Assembly: GCA_964489245.1 (NCBI GenBank)
Contig: CAZAXU010000016.1
Coordinates: forward strand, 1-45,082
Reading direction: 5' to 3'
Source: CAZAXU01 sp964489245
GTDB lineage: Bacteria; Bacteroidota; Bacteroidia; Flavobacteriales; Flavobacteriaceae
Length of the DNA: 45,082 nucleotides
The translations under genes were made by a program, and so were the position numbers. Below are positions 1 through 8,869 of the stretch, piece after piece; the stretch's first letter is position 1, and each line of letters begins with the position of its first letter. The notes beneath the pieces were generated by a model. The model saw nothing but the letters and a program-made list of their open reading frames with translations, had not been told where the DNA came from and searched no databases.

Positions 1-37
1 ATAGTTTTTATTTAATTAAAAGATATTTTTGTCTTCT

Positions 38-63
38 ATATATGTAACAAAAGTTACATATAT
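38..63. promoter_or_regulatory. Perfect palindrome with CRP/FNR geometry upstream of nirS
   Basis: ATATATGTAAC and its reverse complement GTTACATATAT flank a 4-nt AAAA spacer (perfect 11-bp arms). The core GTAAC-N4-GTTAC has the same 5-N4-5 geometry as FNR/CRP-family operators (TTGAT-N4-ATCAA). Members of that family (DNR, NnrR, HcpR) commonly control nitrite and nitric oxide reductase genes. The palindrome centre is about 61 nt upstream of the nirS start. Its right arm overlaps a TAnnTTTG element, so the sequence alone does not decide between activation and repression. Confidence 0.65.
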
Positions 64-66
64 TTG
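59..66 (+). promoter_or_regulatory. Candidate -7 element of nirS promoter (TATATTTG)
   Basis: TATATTTG matches the Bacteroidota -7 consensus TAnnTTTG and lies 45 nt upstream of the chosen nirS ATG. It overlaps the right arm of the palindrome at 38-63. I see no well-spaced -33 TTG, which fits a regulator-dependent promoter but does not prove it. Confidence 0.4.
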
Positions 67-111
67 TTGAAAATATCATTTATAGAATTACTAATATTAA
101 AATCAAATAAA

Positions 112-1758
112 ATGAAAAAATTAAACTTATTAGGATTAATACTAATACAGGCGTTGGTATTCTTTAGTTGTGAAGACGACAAGAAAAAAGAGTCAGAAAC
201 AGTTGATAAAAATGAAATAGCCGAAGTTACGATTACCGATGCTGAAATGAAAAGAGCCTCGGCAATATTTTTTGATAGATGTGCAGGATGCCATGGTTCC
301 ACTCGTAAGGGAGCAACAGGACCTTCATTATTACCGGAAGGTAATGGAAAAGATCTTGCAACCAAAGTTCTGGGTACAGCAGGAATAAGAACATTTATTG
401 AAAACGGTACACCTGCAGGAATGCCGGAATGGAAAGGAATTTTAAAAGATGATGAAATAGAATTATTAACGCGATTTCTACAAGTAGCCCCTCCAAAAGT
501 TCCAAAATACGGGCTTAAAGAAATGACAAACTCATGGAAACTGATTATTCCGGTGGCTGATAGACCTACTAAACCGGAACACACTAGGAATATTGATAAT
601 TTCTTTGGTGTGATTATGAGAGATGCCGGAAAGGTTGCGGTTATTGATGGAGACACAAAAGAAAAATTAGCGGTATTAAAAACCGGATTTGCAGTACATA
701 TTTTAAGGACTTCCGCTTCGGGGAGATACATATATTCTGTTGGTAGAGACGGGAAGATTACGATGATTGATACTTATTCAAAAGTTCCTACAATTGTAGC
801 TGAAGTGAAAGGCGGCTTTGATGCTCGTTCTGTTGAAGTATCGAAATTTAAAGGATATGAAGATAAATATTTGGTGTTTGGCGGATATAGTCCAAGTCAT
901 ATTGCAATCTTGGATGCACAAACTCTTCAACCGATTAGTGTTACTTCCACTGCAGGAAATGCCTGTGACGGGGATAAAGAATTTATTGAGGAAGCTCGAG
1001 TGGCATCTATAGTGGCATCTCATACTGACCCTGTATGGATATGCAATATTAAAGAAAGAGGGATGGTTGATATTGTTAACTATTCTGATCCAAAAAATCC
1101 AAAAATTACAGAAATACCTTCTGCGAGATTTTTACACGATGGAGGTTGGGACTCCACCGGTCGTTATTTTTTGGTCGCTGCAAATGCAAGTAATAAAATT
1201 GTAGTGATTGATGTGCCCAATAAGAAATTAGTTAAAATTATTAAAACAGGCGTGAAACCTCATCCGGGGAGAGGTACCAATATCAAAAACAAATTAGGTA
1301 ATCTTTGGGTAACATCACATTTGGGAGAAAATAAATTATCATTGATTAAAACCAGTCCGGGAGAAGGTCAATGGACGGTTGTGAGGGAGTTGAAAGCATC
1401 CGGAGAAGGCGGTGGAGCTTTGTTTGTAAAATCTCATCCGAAATCTAGGCATTTATGGGTAGATAGAACATTGAATCCTGATGCAAAACTGAATTCATCC
1501 GTAGATGTTTTTGATACAAATACTTTAAAAATAGTAAAAACACTTCATGCCCCGAAAGGTGTAGAAGGTAGGGCAGTTCATTTTGAATATAATAAAAAGG
1601 GAGACGAAGTTTGGGTTTCTTATTTTATGGGTAAAAAAAGTGCAATTGTTATTTATGAAGATAAAACACTCAAAGTAAAAAGAATAATTCAAGGTGATTG
1701 GGTTGAAAATCCAACAGGTAAATTCAATATCTATAATACAACTCATGATATTTATTAA
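112..1758 (+). CDS. nirS: Cytochrome cd1 nitrite reductase, lipoprotein form (NirS)
   Basis: Reduces nitrite to nitric oxide in the periplasm, the key step of denitrification. The 548-residue product starts with a lipoprotein signal (Cys20 after LVFFS) followed by an acidic EDD stretch. A cytochrome c domain follows, with heme motif CAGCH at 57-61 and candidate axial Met104 in GMPEW. The rest is the cytochrome d1 eight-bladed propeller. The d1-heme ligand region (TGFAVHILRTSASGRY, His196) and both catalytic histidines (His304 in VASHTDPVW, His342 in RFLHDGGW) are conserved, so this is NirS and not the related NirN or NirF. The ATG at 112 is preferred over an in-frame upstream start at 64 because it gives a proper signal peptide and leaves the palindrome in the leader. 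NirS is normally soluble, so the lipid anchor is unusual. No heme d1 synthesis gene is in the window. Confidence 0.9.
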   Translation: MKKLNLLGLILIQALVFFSCEDDKKKESETVDKNEIAEVTITDAEMKRASAIFFDRCAGCHGSTRKGATGPSLLPEGNGKDLATKVLGTAGIRTFIENGTPAGMPEWKGILKDDEIELLTRFLQVAPPKVPKYGLKEMTNSWKLIIPVADRPTKPEHTRNIDNFFGVIMRDAGKVAVIDGDTKEKLAVLKTGFAVHILRTSASGRYIYSVGRDGKITMIDTYSKVPTIVAEVKGGFDARSVEVSKFKGYEDKYLVFGGYSPSHIAILDAQTLQPISVTSTAGNACDGDKEFIEEARVASIVASHTDPVWICNIKERGMVDIVNYSDPKNPKITEIPSARFLHDGGWDSTGRYFLVAANASNKIVVIDVPNKKLVKIIKTGVKPHPGRGTNIKNKLGNLWVTSHLGENKLSLIKTSPGEGQWTVVRELKASGEGGGALFVKSHPKSRHLWVDRTLNPDAKLNSSVDVFDTNTLKIVKTLHAPKGVEGRAVHFEYNKKGDEVWVSYFMGKKSAIVIYEDKTLKVKRIIQGDWVENPTGKFNIYNTTHDIY

Positions 1759-1804
1759 GAAGAATAATAAGGAGAAGGACATCTCTTAGAGTAATTACTA
1801 AAAA

Positions 1805-3799
1805 ATGAAAAAATTATTTATGCCCTTACTGTTGTTGGCATATATTGATTTGGGATTTACGCAAGTACGCCAAATTGACAGTGTTAAAACGGAACTATTA
1901 GACGAAATTGTGATATCGGCACAATTTACTCCGAGAAGTGAAAAAAATTCAATTTATAAAGTAAGAGTGCTTAATAAAAGAACAATCAGCAGGAGGGCAT
2001 CAAATAATTTAAAAGAGTTGTTGCAACATGAATTAAATATCAATTTATCTCAAAATTCCGTTTTTGGTTCAAGTATTGAATTGCAGGGCATTTCTAAAGA
2101 AAATATTAAAATTCTTATTGATGGCACTCCTGTAATTGGACGATTAAACGGAATTCTTGACTTGAGCCAAATCAATCTTGCAAATATTGAAAGATTGGAA
2201 ATTATAGAAGGTCCTGTTTCTGTTTTCTATGGAACGGATGCCATGGGAGGAGTCATTAATCTAATATCTAAAAAAAATCAGAAAAACATTTTAGATAGCA
2301 ATTTTTCTCTTTATTATGAAAGTATAAATGCAGTGAACATAAATGGACATATTGGTTATAGATTTGGCAAGAATATCATCCAATTAGGTGGAAGCAATTA
2401 TAGATTTAAAGGTTTGAGCACAAATAACGCTTCCAGAACTTTAAATTGGGAGAAAAAAAATCAATATTTTACGAATTTTTCTTACACTAGAACAACCAAA
2501 AACCTACAATTTCAATTCAAAAATAATTTTTCACGTGAAAAACTGCGAGCAATGGGAGAACCTGACAGACAAGGCAACATAAAAGATAAAGATTATTATA
2601 CTAGAAGATTTAATAATATTTTGAGCATGAACGGGAAAATTTTTCGTAATAAATTTATTGACGTGAAACTGTCATATTTAGACTATCAAAGATATCACAA
2701 TACATTTGATATTAATCCGATTACTTTTGCATCTGTTCCTGCTTCTGTTGACAATAAAGATGATAATATTGTGAAACTCAATTATATGGGATTCAGAACT
2801 CAGCTAGGAAAAAATGATTCCGAGAAACAACTAAATTATACCGTCGGAACGGATTTAAAAATTGAATCTACTAAAGGAAAAAGAATTTTAGACAAAAAAC
2901 AGACTATTCAGACCTATGCGTTATTTGGCAGTATCAATTATAAACTATTTGAAGGATTTGAAATTCAACCTGCGGTTAGATATACATACAATAACAAATA
3001 TGGATTCTTAATATCTCCGGCTTTTAATTCAAGGCTAAAAATTGACAATTTTAATAGTATTAGGTTTTCATATGCCCAAGGTTTTAGATCTCCATCGTTG
3101 AAAGAGTTATTTTTGGATTTTCATAAGTCAGCAGGACCATATACTTATGTTATATCAGGAAATGAACGTTTGAAGGTTGAAAAATCACATAGTTTCAACT
3201 TGCAATATTCCTATCATAGAATTATAAATAAGTTGGAATCAATAGATGTGGAACCATCTGTTTTCTATAATGATATTTCCGGTTTGATTGCTTTGAGTGA
3301 GATGGTTAATTTTCACAGATATTATATCAACATTGATAGGTTTAAATCTCTTGGATGTAAAGTTGATTTCTCTTATAAAAACACAAAAAATATTGCTTTC
3401 AGAACGGGAGTCGCATTGATTGGGAGGTATAATAAACTCACTGAAAATTTTGATTCTGCCCGGTTTTTATATACTCCGGAAATTACTTCAAGTCTTAGTT
3501 ATAAAATTTATAAACTTGAAACGAACTTAAATTTATTTTATAAATATACAGGAAAAAAATTAGGATTTTTTGTTGACAGTGGTAACAATTTGGTGCGGAC
3601 AACAAGAGACGATTTCAGCAACTTTGATATGAACGTTTCAAAATCATTTTTTACAAAAAAACTTGATGTGTCGCTTGGTGTTAAAAATATTTTTGATGTT
3701 AAGGATATAGAGATCTTAAACAGGGCAGGCAATGCGCACACAAGAGATATGCAACTTTGGGGGAGATCTTTTTTTATAAAAACGATATGTGCTTTCTAA
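1805..3799 (+). CDS. TonB-dependent outer-membrane receptor
   Basis: 664-residue outer-membrane transporter. It has a signal peptide (about 1-20), a TonB-box-like DEIVISA at 33-39, a plug domain at roughly 45-155 (features LIDGTPV, IERLEIIEGPVSVFYGTDAMGGVINLI) and a long beta-barrel with many alternating aromatic and polar strands. The protein ends in an aromatic residue (Phe), as outer-membrane barrels usually do. It lacks the N-terminal carboxypeptidase-like domain of SusC proteins, so it is of the siderophore/heme/cobalamin receptor type. It starts 46 nt after nirS on the same strand with no terminator between, so co-transcription is likely. Substrate is unknown. Iron, heme or a heme d1-related tetrapyrrole are candidates by context only. 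Confidence 0.85.
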   Translation: MKKLFMPLLLLAYIDLGFTQVRQIDSVKTELLDEIVISAQFTPRSEKNSIYKVRVLNKRTISRRASNNLKELLQHELNINLSQNSVFGSSIELQGISKENIKILIDGTPVIGRLNGILDLSQINLANIERLEIIEGPVSVFYGTDAMGGVINLISKKNQKNILDSNFSLYYESINAVNINGHIGYRFGKNIIQLGGSNYRFKGLSTNNASRTLNWEKKNQYFTNFSYTRTTKNLQFQFKNNFSREKLRAMGEPDRQGNIKDKDYYTRRFNNILSMNGKIFRNKFIDVKLSYLDYQRYHNTFDINPITFASVPASVDNKDDNIVKLNYMGFRTQLGKNDSEKQLNYTVGTDLKIESTKGKRILDKKQTIQTYALFGSINYKLFEGFEIQPAVRYTYNNKYGFLISPAFNSRLKIDNFNSIRFSYAQGFRSPSLKELFLDFHKSAGPYTYVISGNERLKVEKSHSFNLQYSYHRIINKLESIDVEPSVFYNDISGLIALSEMVNFHRYYINIDRFKSLGCKVDFSYKNTKNIAFRTGVALIGRYNKLTENFDSARFLYTPEITSSLSYKIYKLETNLNLFYKYTGKKLGFFVDSGNNLVRTTRDDFSNFDMNVSKSFFTKKLDVSLGVKNIFDVKDIEILNRAGNAHTRDMQLWGRSFFIKTICAF

Positions 3800-3892
3800 G
3801 TCAGCTTTTTTTGTTATACCTGACTAAAATAAATTACTGTAACTTTTTTTGATTTTTAAATGTAAGTTTTTACATAGAATTTAAACTTAAAA

Positions 3893-3918
3893 AAAGCCGG
3901 CCCATCCGGGCCGGCTTT
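3893..3918. terminator. Bidirectional terminator between convergent genes
   Basis: AAAGCCGGCCC and GGGCCGGCTTT form a perfect 11-bp GC-rich stem with a 4-nt loop, A-tract on the left and T-rich on the right. It can end both the nirS-TonB receptor transcript and the opposing T9SS cargo transcript. Confidence 0.85.
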
Positions 3919-3943
3919 ATAAATTTAAAATATTTATTACTAA

Positions 3944-5836
3944 TTATTTTTTAGCAATTTTCTGAACGGAAACATTGTTTCCGGCAACAACTTTTACCAG
4001 ATAGTTTCCGGCAGAAAGTTGGCTTAAGTTAACTTGAACAGAAGTTGCATTGGCATTGATATTAATCAATTCTTGTCCGAGTAAGTTGATTACTTGAACT
4101 TGGTCAATATTGTTTGTAGCATTAATATTCAACACATCGTTAACAGGGTTAGGGAACATTTCCAAACCTTTAACAGTGTTTTCAGACACGGCACCGGCAG
4201 GAGCTTTTGTGATTACGAATGTTGCAAATTGCTTGCGAGATCCAAGGTCCGTAATTTGTGTGAATGCTCCTGTTGTTAGATTATATGTTCCATATTTGTT
4301 GTTACCTGCCGCTAAAGTAGCATAAGTATACATAGTTTCGGCAACGGGGTCATAAGAAACATCTTGTCCAAATTTTACGTCAAGACCAACAGCGCCAACT
4401 TCAGTTGTAAGTCCTGTGGCAGGGTCAATTTTATAAAATTTATCGTTTATAGCAGGACCATATAGGAAGCCATCATTGGCAAAATCCATACCGATAATGG
4501 AAGCTCCTGCTGTTCCTACCCCAACTTCTGTAAGCACATAGGTGCTCATATCTAATGTGCAAAGGTGGGGAGTGCTGCCACTACCTAAAATAACTACATA
4601 CATTGTTGAGTTTGCCCAATCCCATGCCAAAGCTGTAGGAGTTCCGGTTACGCCTGTCAAGGTGCCTAAATTGGTGTAGGTTCCGTCAGAAGCCACGGTT
4701 CCAATAGTGCTAGTGGTAGTAGCTTGTGCATAATTTATTCTATACACATTAGTTCCATTATATTCTTCTGCCATAGGGAAAGGAGAGTTTCCCATTGTTC
4801 CGGTTGCAGTATAAGCTCCGGTAGCTAAATCAACGAAGCCATATAGATGGTCAGTTGCATTTCCTGCATATGTATTAGGAGAGACGACTATACAATTACC
4901 GGTTATTTGATTGTTTGATGCATCAGTATCATTGGCAACAGTTACAGTGGCTGTAAGTGTATAAGTGCCGTCTGCCGGAGTCCATGCAGGCATATCTATT
5001 GTAGCGTCAGCTCCTGAAGCAATGGCTGTGGTAGCGTTTACCGTGTTGTCATAAACATCATTAGTCCCATCATTAATCACTAGGTGTACGGCATAAGCAG
5101 ACTCGTCATTGGCACCGAAATTGTGTATTCCAACCGTAGGAGTGGCAGTACTACCACTAAGTACAAAAGCAGGAGCTACTGAACTTGCAGCCAAATCATG
5201 AGGTTCAGGCATACCAACTTTTACATCATCGATGTACCATTCATCTTTATAATCACCCGTATATTTGAAAGCGATATAAATACTTTGTCCGTTATAGGAT
5301 GCCAAGTCAACAGTTACTTCTTTCCAAGCCTCAGTTCCGTCAACACTCCATACTTCAGTAAAGTCTCCACTGGCAGGGTCACCGCTTCCGGTTGAAATCC
5401 AAACGCCATGATATTCGTAAAAAGTTTGGTAGTGATCTCTTTCCCAGAATTTAAGTTTATAAGCGGCATCTGTAACCGCCACCTGTGGCAAAACAATCCA
5501 GTCTTGTGCAGCAGTAGTAAGGTTATCATCATTATGATACATTGAACCGGCACCGGAATGTGCAGTTGCTGATGCAACAAACCCCGGAGATGTGGCATCT
5601 CCTAGTTTATATTGGGTCCAAGTTGCAGGAACTCCGGACTCAAAACCCTCAGCTATTACGAAAGCTCTTGATTTAACATAAGCAGGAGCTTGGTAATGAG
5701 GTGTAGGATTAGTCATCATTTCATTTCTTTCTTTGGCAGAAAGATTTTGATCTGCAGCAAAAACAGATGTTGTTTTTTGTGCGTTTAATGAAAATGCAAA
5801 CAGCATTGTCACAAACAATAAAGTAATTTTTTTCAT
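3944..5836 (-). CDS. Secreted T9SS cargo with choice-of-anchor-J-like domain and C-terminal sorting domain
   Basis: 630-residue protein. Signal peptide 1-20 (ending in LNAQ). Residues about 62-208 resemble the cleaved-adhesin / choice-of-anchor J (MAM-like) fold, starting EGFESGVPATWT and ending WYIDDVKV. Residues about 213-318 look like a CARDB-type Ig-like domain. Residues about 325-545 carry propeller-like repeats (DLATGAYTATG, DPATGLTTEVG, NLTTGAFTQI). Residues about 556-630 are a type A T9SS sorting domain (MFPNPVNDVLNI, INLLGQEL, LSAGNYLVKV, ending KIAKK). The protein is therefore expected to cross the outer membrane through T9SS and lose this domain. No peptidase active site is visible, so an adhesive or binding role is more likely than catalysis. 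The ligand is unknown. Confidence 0.85.
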   Translation of the reverse strand: MKKITLLFVTMLFAFSLNAQKTTSVFAADQNLSAKERNEMMTNPTPHYQAPAYVKSRAFVIAEGFESGVPATWTQYKLGDATSPGFVASATAHSGAGSMYHNDDNLTTAAQDWIVLPQVAVTDAAYKLKFWERDHYQTFYEYHGVWISTGSGDPASGDFTEVWSVDGTEAWKEVTVDLASYNGQSIYIAFKYTGDYKDEWYIDDVKVGMPEPHDLAASSVAPAFVLSGSTATPTVGIHNFGANDESAYAVHLVINDGTNDVYDNTVNATTAIASGADATIDMPAWTPADGTYTLTATVTVANDTDASNNQITGNCIVVSPNTYAGNATDHLYGFVDLATGAYTATGTMGNSPFPMAEEYNGTNVYRINYAQATTTSTIGTVASDGTYTNLGTLTGVTGTPTALAWDWANSTMYVVILGSGSTPHLCTLDMSTYVLTEVGVGTAGASIIGMDFANDGFLYGPAINDKFYKIDPATGLTTEVGAVGLDVKFGQDVSYDPVAETMYTYATLAAGNNKYGTYNLTTGAFTQITDLGSRKQFATFVITKAPAGAVSENTVKGLEMFPNPVNDVLNINATNNIDQVQVINLLGQELININANATSVQVNLSQLSAGNYLVKVVAGNNVSVQKIAKK

Positions 5837-5868
5837 AGTTTAGTTAATTTAAAAAGGTTATTGAGAGA

Positions 5869-5899
5869 CAAATATAACTACAAAAAAGCTGATAGGCAA
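5869..5899 (-). promoter_or_regulatory. Promoter of the T9SS cargo gene
   Basis: Read on the minus strand, TTG (5899-5897), a 20-nt spacer and TATATTTG (5876-5869) match the Bacteroidota promoter TTG-N17-23-TAnnTTTG. The -7 element is about 32 nt upstream of the start codon at 5836. Confidence 0.7.
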
Positions 5900-6026
5900 G
5901 AAAAAAATTAAAAATTAACATTAGCCATATTATCGGCAAGGTATTTATATGAGTTTTTCAATAAACGAAGGCGTTTGATGCGTTTTTCTTAATTGAATGT
6001 TTACTATTCTTTAAAAAAAAATATTT

Positions 6027-7031
6027 TTAAAGTTCCCATTTTAGCCCCATGCTTATGTTTTTCCATGGTTTGTTTTTGAATACGGATATCAGGTCGTACT
6101 TGAAATATAGTCCCCAAGAGTTTCTGCCGATATCCATACTGATTCCATAGTTGAAGGGGTTTACATTATAATTTCCCGTTTTTTTAAATTTATGATTGTC
6201 TCCGTCTTCTTTATAAATGATTCTTTGTGTGGATGCCAGATTTATTTTTGAATAAATTCCCAGTCCGAGCTTAAAATAGTTTTTGGAATATGAGGGAAGA
6301 TTGATTTCTATGCCCATTGGAATTTGGAACCAGATATTTCTTAATCTGGATTTGACAACTTCACGCGGATAATCCTCAATTGAGGTTGTTTCGCCATGAA
6401 CAACATGATATTTATTGCCTTTGAGTCTGAAGTTGTGCCAAGCAAAAGCAAAGCCATATCGAAAAAATAAATTTTTATTTTCTTTCAAAATACGACTTTT
6501 CCAAATGCAACCAAGCTCAAAAAATCTAGAATTTCCGGCATTATAAACAGAACTATTTATGCTGTTGATGTTGTTGTTTGTAATCACATTATTAAAGCCG
6601 TATGAGAGCGTCAAATTTTTAGATGTTCTTTTTCGGTGTCTTTTCTCTTTTGTTTGTTTTCTTTTGTTTGTAAACACACGAACTTGAAAAGAGAAGTCTT
6701 TATTGTTTATTTCAACTTGATGTTCAATAATACCTTTTTTGGCATATTTTTCTATGCTTTTTGTCTCTTTATATATGGTAAAATCCAACTCGTCGGCATA
6801 GGTTTCTACCAGTTTTTTTTTGACATCAAGTGCCTGTTCCGGAGTCAGTTTTCCTTCTTTTTCTTGTTGGTTGATATTGATTATTTTTTGTTGCAGTTCT
6901 ATATTTTTTTGTTTGACAATGCTATCAATTCTTTGTGTGAGTTGTTTGATATTGTTGTCAAAATCACCTTTTATTTGGGCTTGAATAAAACTTAATTGTA
7001 GTATAGCAATGAATAATATTATTTTTTTCAT
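6027..7031 (-). CDS. Outer-membrane-protein-like protein with N-terminal coiled coil
   Basis: 334 residues. Signal peptide of about 18 residues ending in IQAQ. Residues about 28-95 are charged and predicted helical or coiled coil (IDSIVKQKNIELQQKI and onward). The remainder alternates aromatic and polar residues and ends in WGLYFKYDLI...MGLKWEL, consistent with an outer-membrane beta-barrel. I recognise no named family. It is the last gene of the minus-strand ECF sigma operon and starts 19 nt after the DUF2807 gene. Its role may be linked to the cell-surface proteins encoded before it. Confidence 0.65.
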   Translation of the reverse strand: MKKIILFIAILQLSFIQAQIKGDFDNNIKQLTQRIDSIVKQKNIELQQKIININQQEKEGKLTPEQALDVKKKLVETYADELDFTIYKETKSIEKYAKKGIIEHQVEINNKDFSFQVRVFTNKRKQTKEKRHRKRTSKNLTLSYGFNNVITNNNINSINSSVYNAGNSRFFELGCIWKSRILKENKNLFFRYGFAFAWHNFRLKGNKYHVVHGETTSIEDYPREVVKSRLRNIWFQIPMGIEINLPSYSKNYFKLGLGIYSKINLASTQRIIYKEDGDNHKFKKTGNYNVNPFNYGISMDIGRNSWGLYFKYDLISVFKNKPWKNISMGLKWEL

Positions 7032-7050
7032 AACAAATTGTTTTTTTTGT

Positions 7051-7767
7051 CTATTTTTTTCTGATAGATCCTGACCCCAGCACTTTTGTTTTGATGCGTT
7101 TTGGGTTGCCGTAATAGTAAATATCTCCTGATCCGGTCACTTTGGCAATAATCTCTCGATTAGCATGAGCCGAGATATCTCCTGATCCGGTTACCTTGGC
7201 TTCCACAGAACTTGAATTGATTTGTTTGGCATCAATGTCTCCCGATCCGGTTACGCGATAATTAGCCTCGTTTGTTTTGCCTTTCAAAGAAATCCTTCCT
7301 GATCCGGTGACCAATGCATAGAGCTCGTTTAATTTGAATTTTAAAGCAATATCACCTGATCCGGTTACGGTTAAATATATTTTGTTTTGTTCAAAAGTCT
7401 CGTTGCTTTTCACATATCCCGATCCGGTTATTTTTATTTTGGATAATTTACTTACCGGAAGTGAAACATTCAACTTGGTGGTTTTACGAATATTGGTTTT
7501 CTTTTTAAACCGGATAACCAATTCGTCCCCTTTAGTGTAGGTTTCAATCAAAGGCATGATGTTTTCATCGGTTTCAATTTTAATGTCCCCCGTTTTTCCA
7601 TGAAAAATATGAACATGAAACGATCCGGTAACAGTGACTTTATTGAAATCTGAAATTTTTCGAGTTTCTGTTATAACATTTCCGTTTCCTCTGACGGAAT
7701 TGTACCAAAATTGTGCATTTGTGCTTATTCCAAGCAAAAATAAATAGATAAGAGCTATTTTCTTCAT
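7051..7767 (-). CDS. DUF2807 (GIN-domain) repeat protein
   Basis: 238 residues with a signal peptide (about 1-18). It matches the DUF2807 'putative auto-transporter adhesin, head GIN' family: start GNGNVITETRKISDFNKVTV, then a regular array of turns with VTGSG(D)I (TVTGSGDIA, RVTGSGDID, KVTGSGDIS, KVTGSGDIY, KVLGSGSIR and others). Such repeats form a right-handed beta-helix with stacked Gly-Ser-Gly turns. The DNA repeats are visible as recurring TCCTGATCCGGTTAC-like strings between about 7110 and 7430. It lies 19 nt after the DUF4097 gene and probably acts in the periplasm or at the surface. The precise function of the family is unknown. Confidence 0.85.
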   Translation of the reverse strand: MKKIALIYLFLLGISTNAQFWYNSVRGNGNVITETRKISDFNKVTVTGSFHVHIFHGKTGDIKIETDENIMPLIETYTKGDELVIRFKKKTNIRKTTKLNVSLPVSKLSKIKITGSGYVKSNETFEQNKIYLTVTGSGDIALKFKLNELYALVTGSGRISLKGKTNEANYRVTGSGDIDAKQINSSSVEAKVTGSGDISAHANREIIAKVTGSGDIYYYGNPKRIKTKVLGSGSIRKK

Positions 7768-7786
7768 AATATTTTTTTTAAGTTAA

Positions 7787-8869
7787 TTAATTATAGATTT
7801 TTATACAGCCATAGTCTTCATTGATATGGATTACGGATTTTGTATTATTCGTTTTATAGTATCCCTCAAAATGTTTATCACTGCCATCTTGAATGTCTTT
7901 GACAATTTCCAATCCGTTTTGTTTAAAACAGCCGTATTCTTGATCGATGATAAAAAGAAAAGGAACTTGTTTTGGGTTTATGATTTTAAGGTTGGTATAG
8001 TCGCAACTAATACTGATTTTTTCAAAGTTCTCTCTGAGATTTTTGATTTGAATTGAACCGTAACCAACATTGAGTTTGATGGCATTGATATTTTCAAAAT
8101 ATCTGGATTGGTAGTCTCCACTGCCTGTGATTTCCATCGAGTTATAAACTTTGATGCTACCATAGTCATTGCTATATCTCAACTTTCTTACCTTGTTGAT
8201 TTGAATTTTGGAGTAGTCTGCCGATAGTTTCAAATAATAAGCGGAATTAATATTTATTCTGGAGTAATCGGCGTTAATGCTGCCTTTTTTGATGAAATCA
8301 ATTTCGGAAGTATTAAAATAGTCCACACTGATTCGGTTGTTTTCTCCCATCAAATCACCAATATCAAATTTTCCGTAGTCTGCATTGAGTTTTAAGTTTC
8401 CGTGTAGCTCATCTATAAAAATGTTTCCATAGTCATTGATAATTTCCAGATTGTTCTTTAAAGGTATTTTTATCTCATAATCAATTTTAAAATTTACATT
8501 TAAGGATTTTCCGAATAACAAAGAGATTAAGCTCCAATTTGAATTTTGTTTGTCAATTTTTGTTGTGGCGGATACATGGGTTGCATTTGCACTGAGTTCC
8601 ACATTGATGCTTTTGAGTTTGTCTATCACATCATCCAAATCATTTCCGCTGGCGCTGATATTGATTTTTATATCTACAATATTCTTGTTCCATCCGGTTA
8701 CATTGATATTTCCATATGAATTATCGATACGTATATTGGCATCGGGCTGGACATGATATGTTTTATGGATTGATTTGGTTTTTTCGTATTTTCCTTTTAC
8801 ATGGCTTGCTCGTGCAAAGCTCGAAATGAGTAACAAGACAATAAGGAGTTTATATTTGCTGATATTCAT
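7787..8869 (-). CDS. DUF4097-like beta-helix protein of the GIN/adhesin type
   Basis: 360 residues from the ATG at 8869. A signal peptide of about 21 residues (ending FARAS) makes this start better than the in-frame upstream ATG at 8917. The mature part has repeated DYG and SYG turns (NSYGNINVTGW, INDYGNIFID, NADYGKFDI, SADYSKIQI, SNDYGSIKV, NVGYGSIQI) typical of DUF4097 proteins that build a beta-helix. It ends in NEDYGCIKIYN. Its start overlaps the 3' end of the anti-sigma gene by 20 nt, so translational coupling is likely. This order (ECF sigma, anti-sigma, DUF4097, DUF2807) is recurrent in Bacteroidota and suggests an envelope-stress or surface module. Confidence 0.75.
   Translation of the reverse strand: MNISKYKLLIVLLLISSFARASHVKGKYEKTKSIHKTYHVQPDANIRIDNSYGNINVTGWNKNIVDIKINISASGNDLDDVIDKLKSINVELSANATHVSATTKIDKQNSNWSLISLLFGKSLNVNFKIDYEIKIPLKNNLEIINDYGNIFIDELHGNLKLNADYGKFDIGDLMGENNRISVDYFNTSEIDFIKKGSINADYSRININSAYYLKLSADYSKIQINKVRKLRYSNDYGSIKVYNSMEITGSGDYQSRYFENINAIKLNVGYGSIQIKNLRENFEKISISCDYTNLKIINPKQVPFLFIIDQEYGCFKQNGLEIVKDIQDGSDKHFEGYYKTNNTKSVIHINEDYGCIKIYN

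Noticed and set aside
112..1758. NirN or NirF instead of NirS
   Set aside because: The protein has both the c-type heme motif and the two catalytic histidines (His304, His342) in NirS-like contexts.
3860..3875. ATGTAA-N4-TTACAT as a second CRP/FNR-type operator
   Set aside because: It lies between convergent genes, has no promoter next to it and has short AT-rich arms; likely chance.
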